Assembly (NCBI GenBank): GCA_002890585.1
Contig: MIQB01000054.1
Location: 1-14,666 of the forward strand
Reading direction: 5' to 3'
DNA from: Tannerella sp. oral taxon 808
Lineage (GTDB): Bacteria; Bacteroidota; Bacteroidia; Bacteroidales; Tannerellaceae
Length of the DNA stretch: 14,666 bases
Position numbers and translations under genes: made by a program. Each line of letters starts with the position of its first letter. The first letter of the stretch is position 1. Positions 12,849 through 14,666 of this stretch are shown here, piece after piece. The notes under the pieces are model-generated. The model did no database searches, had not been told where the DNA came from, and worked only from the letters and a program-made list of their open reading frames with translations.

Positions 12849-13883
12849 ATGAAAAAGACAATGCTGATGATGATTGCCTCCGTATGCATGGCGACGGGGG
12901 TGGCCTGCATGTCGCGTGAGGCGAAAGAACCCGCGGCGCAGGCGAATGTGACACGTGACACGACGCCCGCGGACACCGCGTCGGCGCCTGAACTTGCTAC
13001 GCCTGAACCGACGCACCCGAAGGTGACGACGGAAACGAAGTGGGCGGAGATTGTGGCCATGCCCGAGTTTAAGGGCTTCGGGCAATACATCCTGGCGCGC
13101 GAACGCGTTGGGTACAAGCCCAACATGAAGTTAGCCGATGTGGCCACGACGCTGCCCTTCCACCGCTACGTCAACGCCGATCAGGCGGCCGATTGCATCA
13201 ATCGCATGGCCGAGCAAGTGACGAGCGGAAAGATGAGCTACCACAGCATCGGGCAAGACGTGGGCCTCTTCTTCTTCCGCGGTCGGCCCGGCGCCCCGTT
13301 TGCCATCATCAGTGCCGGCGGCGGATTCTACTACGTCGGGTCCATCCATGAGGGCTTCCCGCTGGCAATGGCGCTTAGCGAGATGGGCTACAACGCCTTC
13401 GTGCTCCAGTATCGCACGGGGGGATTCCAGATCGCTTGCAAGGATTTAGCGCGCGGCATTGACTACGTCTTCAAGCATGCTGCTGAGCTACATGTGGACA
13501 CGGCCGACTACTCCCTTTGGGGCGCATCGGCGGGGGCGGAGATGGCTGCCGCACTCGGTTCGCACGGCACACGGCGCTACGCCCCGGGCATCGTCCGGCC
13601 GCGTCCGGCCACCGTCATTCTCTGCTACACGGAGCACGCCGATTACACCCGCCGCGATCCGCCCACCTACGCCGTTGTGGGCGCTGACGACCGCGTGACG
13701 AAGGCCTCCGCCATGCGTCGGCGCGTGGCCAACCTCAAAGCTGCTGGCATCGACGCCGAGGTGCACGTCTACCCCAACCTTGCCCACGGCTTCGGCATGG
13801 GCATCGGTACCAGCGCCGAAGGGTGGCACAAGGGAGCCGTGAAGTTTTGGGAGAAGTACATCAAGAAAGGAGATGTGAAATGA
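12849..13883 (+). CDS. Exported alpha/beta hydrolase (esterase/lipase-like)
   Basis: From the ATG at 12849 the product has 344 residues. An N-terminal signal (MKKTMLMMIASVCMATGVAC) ends at Cys20. The lipobox is imperfect (GVAC), so lipoprotein status is uncertain. A Pro/Thr/Ala-rich linker (about 28-60) leads to an alpha/beta hydrolase fold: oxyanion segment SAGGGF (155-160), nucleophile elbow GASAG with Ser227, acid Asp281 in VVGADDRV, and His313 in NLAHGFG. The fold and order match the acyl-peptidase/acetyl-esterase type (COG0657-like); the substrate is unknown. A longer frame from 12780 runs through AT-rich spacer and was rejected. The stop overlaps the next gene as ATGA, so the two are coupled. 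Confidence 0.88.
   Translation: MKKTMLMMIASVCMATGVACMSREAKEPAAQANVTRDTTPADTASAPELATPEPTHPKVTTETKWAEIVAMPEFKGFGQYILARERVGYKPNMKLADVATTLPFHRYVNADQAADCINRMAEQVTSGKMSYHSIGQDVGLFFFRGRPGAPFAIISAGGGFYYVGSIHEGFPLAMALSEMGYNAFVLQYRTGGFQIACKDLARGIDYVFKHAAELHVDTADYSLWGASAGAEMAAALGSHGTRRYAPGIVRPRPATVILCYTEHADYTRRDPPTYAVVGADDRVTKASAMRRRVANLKAAGIDAEVHVYPNLAHGFGMGIGTSAEGWHKGAVKFWEKYIKKGDVK
13866..13872 (+). promoter_or_regulatory. Shine-Dalgarno for the second hydrolase
   Basis: AAAGGAG lies seven bases before the ATG at 13880, ideal spacing. It is embedded in the last codons (KKGDVK) of the first hydrolase, so it may be a by-product of the coding sequence. It is still unusual among the starts in this window. 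Confidence 0.45.
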
Positions 13884-14666
13884 GGAAGCGTCTGCTATTG
13901 ATTGGGCTGATCAGCTGCGCCGCCGTTGCGATCCATGCGCAAGGGCTTTACGTGAAAGTCTTCGGATCGAAGGACGGTGTACCCCTCGTCTTCCTGCATG
14001 GCGGCCCGGGGTATCATGCCGCGATGTTTGAATCCGTCGCTGCGCAGGCGTTGGCCGACAGCGGATTCCGTGTGCTCGTATACGACCGACGCGGCGAGGG
14101 GCGCAGCTCAGGTGTCCCCGCGCGCTACACCTTCGACGAAGCGCTGCGCGATGTGGATAGCCTCTGCCGCACCTACGACCTCCGCCAACCCGTACTCTTA
14201 GGCCACAGCTTCGGTGGTGTGCTGGCGCTGCTTTATGCGGATAAATATCCCGATCGCGTGCGCTCGGTCGTGTTGATGAGCGCTCCGCTCGCCTTGCAAG
14301 AGACGTTCGACAACATCCGCACCCGCTGCCGCACCATCTACCGCGAGCGCGCCGACAGCGTCAATCTGCGCTACATGGACATGCTCGACGCGATGGACAA
14401 AAGCTCGATGGACTATGCCTCTTATTGCTTCATGCATGCGATGAGCAATGGATTTTATACGCCGAAAGCGCCTACTGAAGAGGGTTTGGCCGCCCGCGCA
14501 GCCTTCAAAGCGGACAGCGCGCTGAGCCGCGTTTCACAGCAGCCCAATTGGCAGGCTCCGCAGGGCTTCCACCGCAACGAGCACTACACGACGCTCGACC
14601 TCACCGACACGTTCCGCCGCCTCGTTGCCCGCGGCACACCCGTCTACGGCCTCTACGGCGCGGACG
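13880..14666 (+). CDS. Exported alpha/beta hydrolase, partial (cut by window end)
   Basis: The frame starts at an ATG overlapping the previous stop by 4 bp and stays open to the window end, giving 262 residues. A signal peptide is clear: MRKRLLLIGLISCAAVAIHA, then QG, without a good lipobox. The oxyanion motif HGGPG (40-44), the YDRRGEGRSSG segment (68-78) and the nucleophile elbow GHSFGG with Ser110 place it in the proline-iminopeptidase-like (S33) branch of alpha/beta hydrolases. The last residues, LYGAD, are probably the strand carrying the catalytic Asp; the His lies beyond the window. The pair of exported hydrolases suggests linked work on peptides or esters in the periplasm, which is inference. 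Confidence 0.9.
   Translation, partial: MRKRLLLIGLISCAAVAIHAQGLYVKVFGSKDGVPLVFLHGGPGYHAAMFESVAAQALADSGFRVLVYDRRGEGRSSGVPARYTFDEALRDVDSLCRTYDLRQPVLLGHSFGGVLALLYADKYPDRVRSVVLMSAPLALQETFDNIRTRCRTIYRERADSVNLRYMDMLDAMDKSSMDYASYCFMHAMSNGFYTPKAPTEEGLAARAAFKADSALSRVSQQPNWQAPQGFHRNEHYTTLDLTDTFRRLVARGTPVYGLYGAD

Overview
The window comes from a high-GC member of the Bacteroidetes, most likely order Bacteroidales; a Tannerella- or Porphyromonas-like genus is only a guess. Four things point there. Leaders before ATG codons are A-rich and mostly lack a Shine-Dalgarno sequence. TAnnTTTG-type -7 boxes lie upstream of several genes. The transketolase, IF-3 and LpxH proteins are of the Bacteroidetes type. AT-rich intergenic strings such as ATTAATTATCA stand out against GC-rich genes that prefer C or G in the third codon position.

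Left part (1-5761). The left edge holds two copies of a 42-bp hairpin repeat. A minus-strand block follows in transcription order: transketolase (tkt), then ribose-5-phosphate isomerase B (rpiB, overlapping by 4 bp), then an exported protein of unknown function. The first two form a non-oxidative pentose phosphate unit. A divergent gene for an eight-helix membrane protein (4041-4925) converges on truA (minus strand).

Middle part (5762-9036). A C-rich divergent promoter region separates truA from efp. The plus strand then runs efp, radC, a 98-bp MITE-like element, a MIP18/SufT-like DUF59 gene and lpxH (lipid A synthesis). A non-coding stretch after lpxH contains seven copies of a perfect 15-bp hairpin, mostly at an exact 41-bp period, and the block is closed by inverted ends. 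This array is the most unusual structure in the window and may be related to the left-edge repeats.

Right part (9037-14666). thrS-infC-rpmI-rplT is the classic threonyl-tRNA synthetase / IF-3 / L35 / L20 translation operon and ends in a strong intrinsic terminator. Only 14 bp separate this terminator from a 75-aa membrane protein gene. After an AT-rich spacer come two translationally coupled, exported alpha/beta hydrolases; the second is cut by the window end.

Nearly all genes are ordinary core genes. The interest lies between them: palindromic repeat arrays, a MITE-like element, homopolymeric C tracts with G-quadruplex potential, a stranded Shine-Dalgarno sequence before infC, and competing hairpins before rplT. 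No tRNA, rRNA, CRISPR array, transposase or phage gene was seen.
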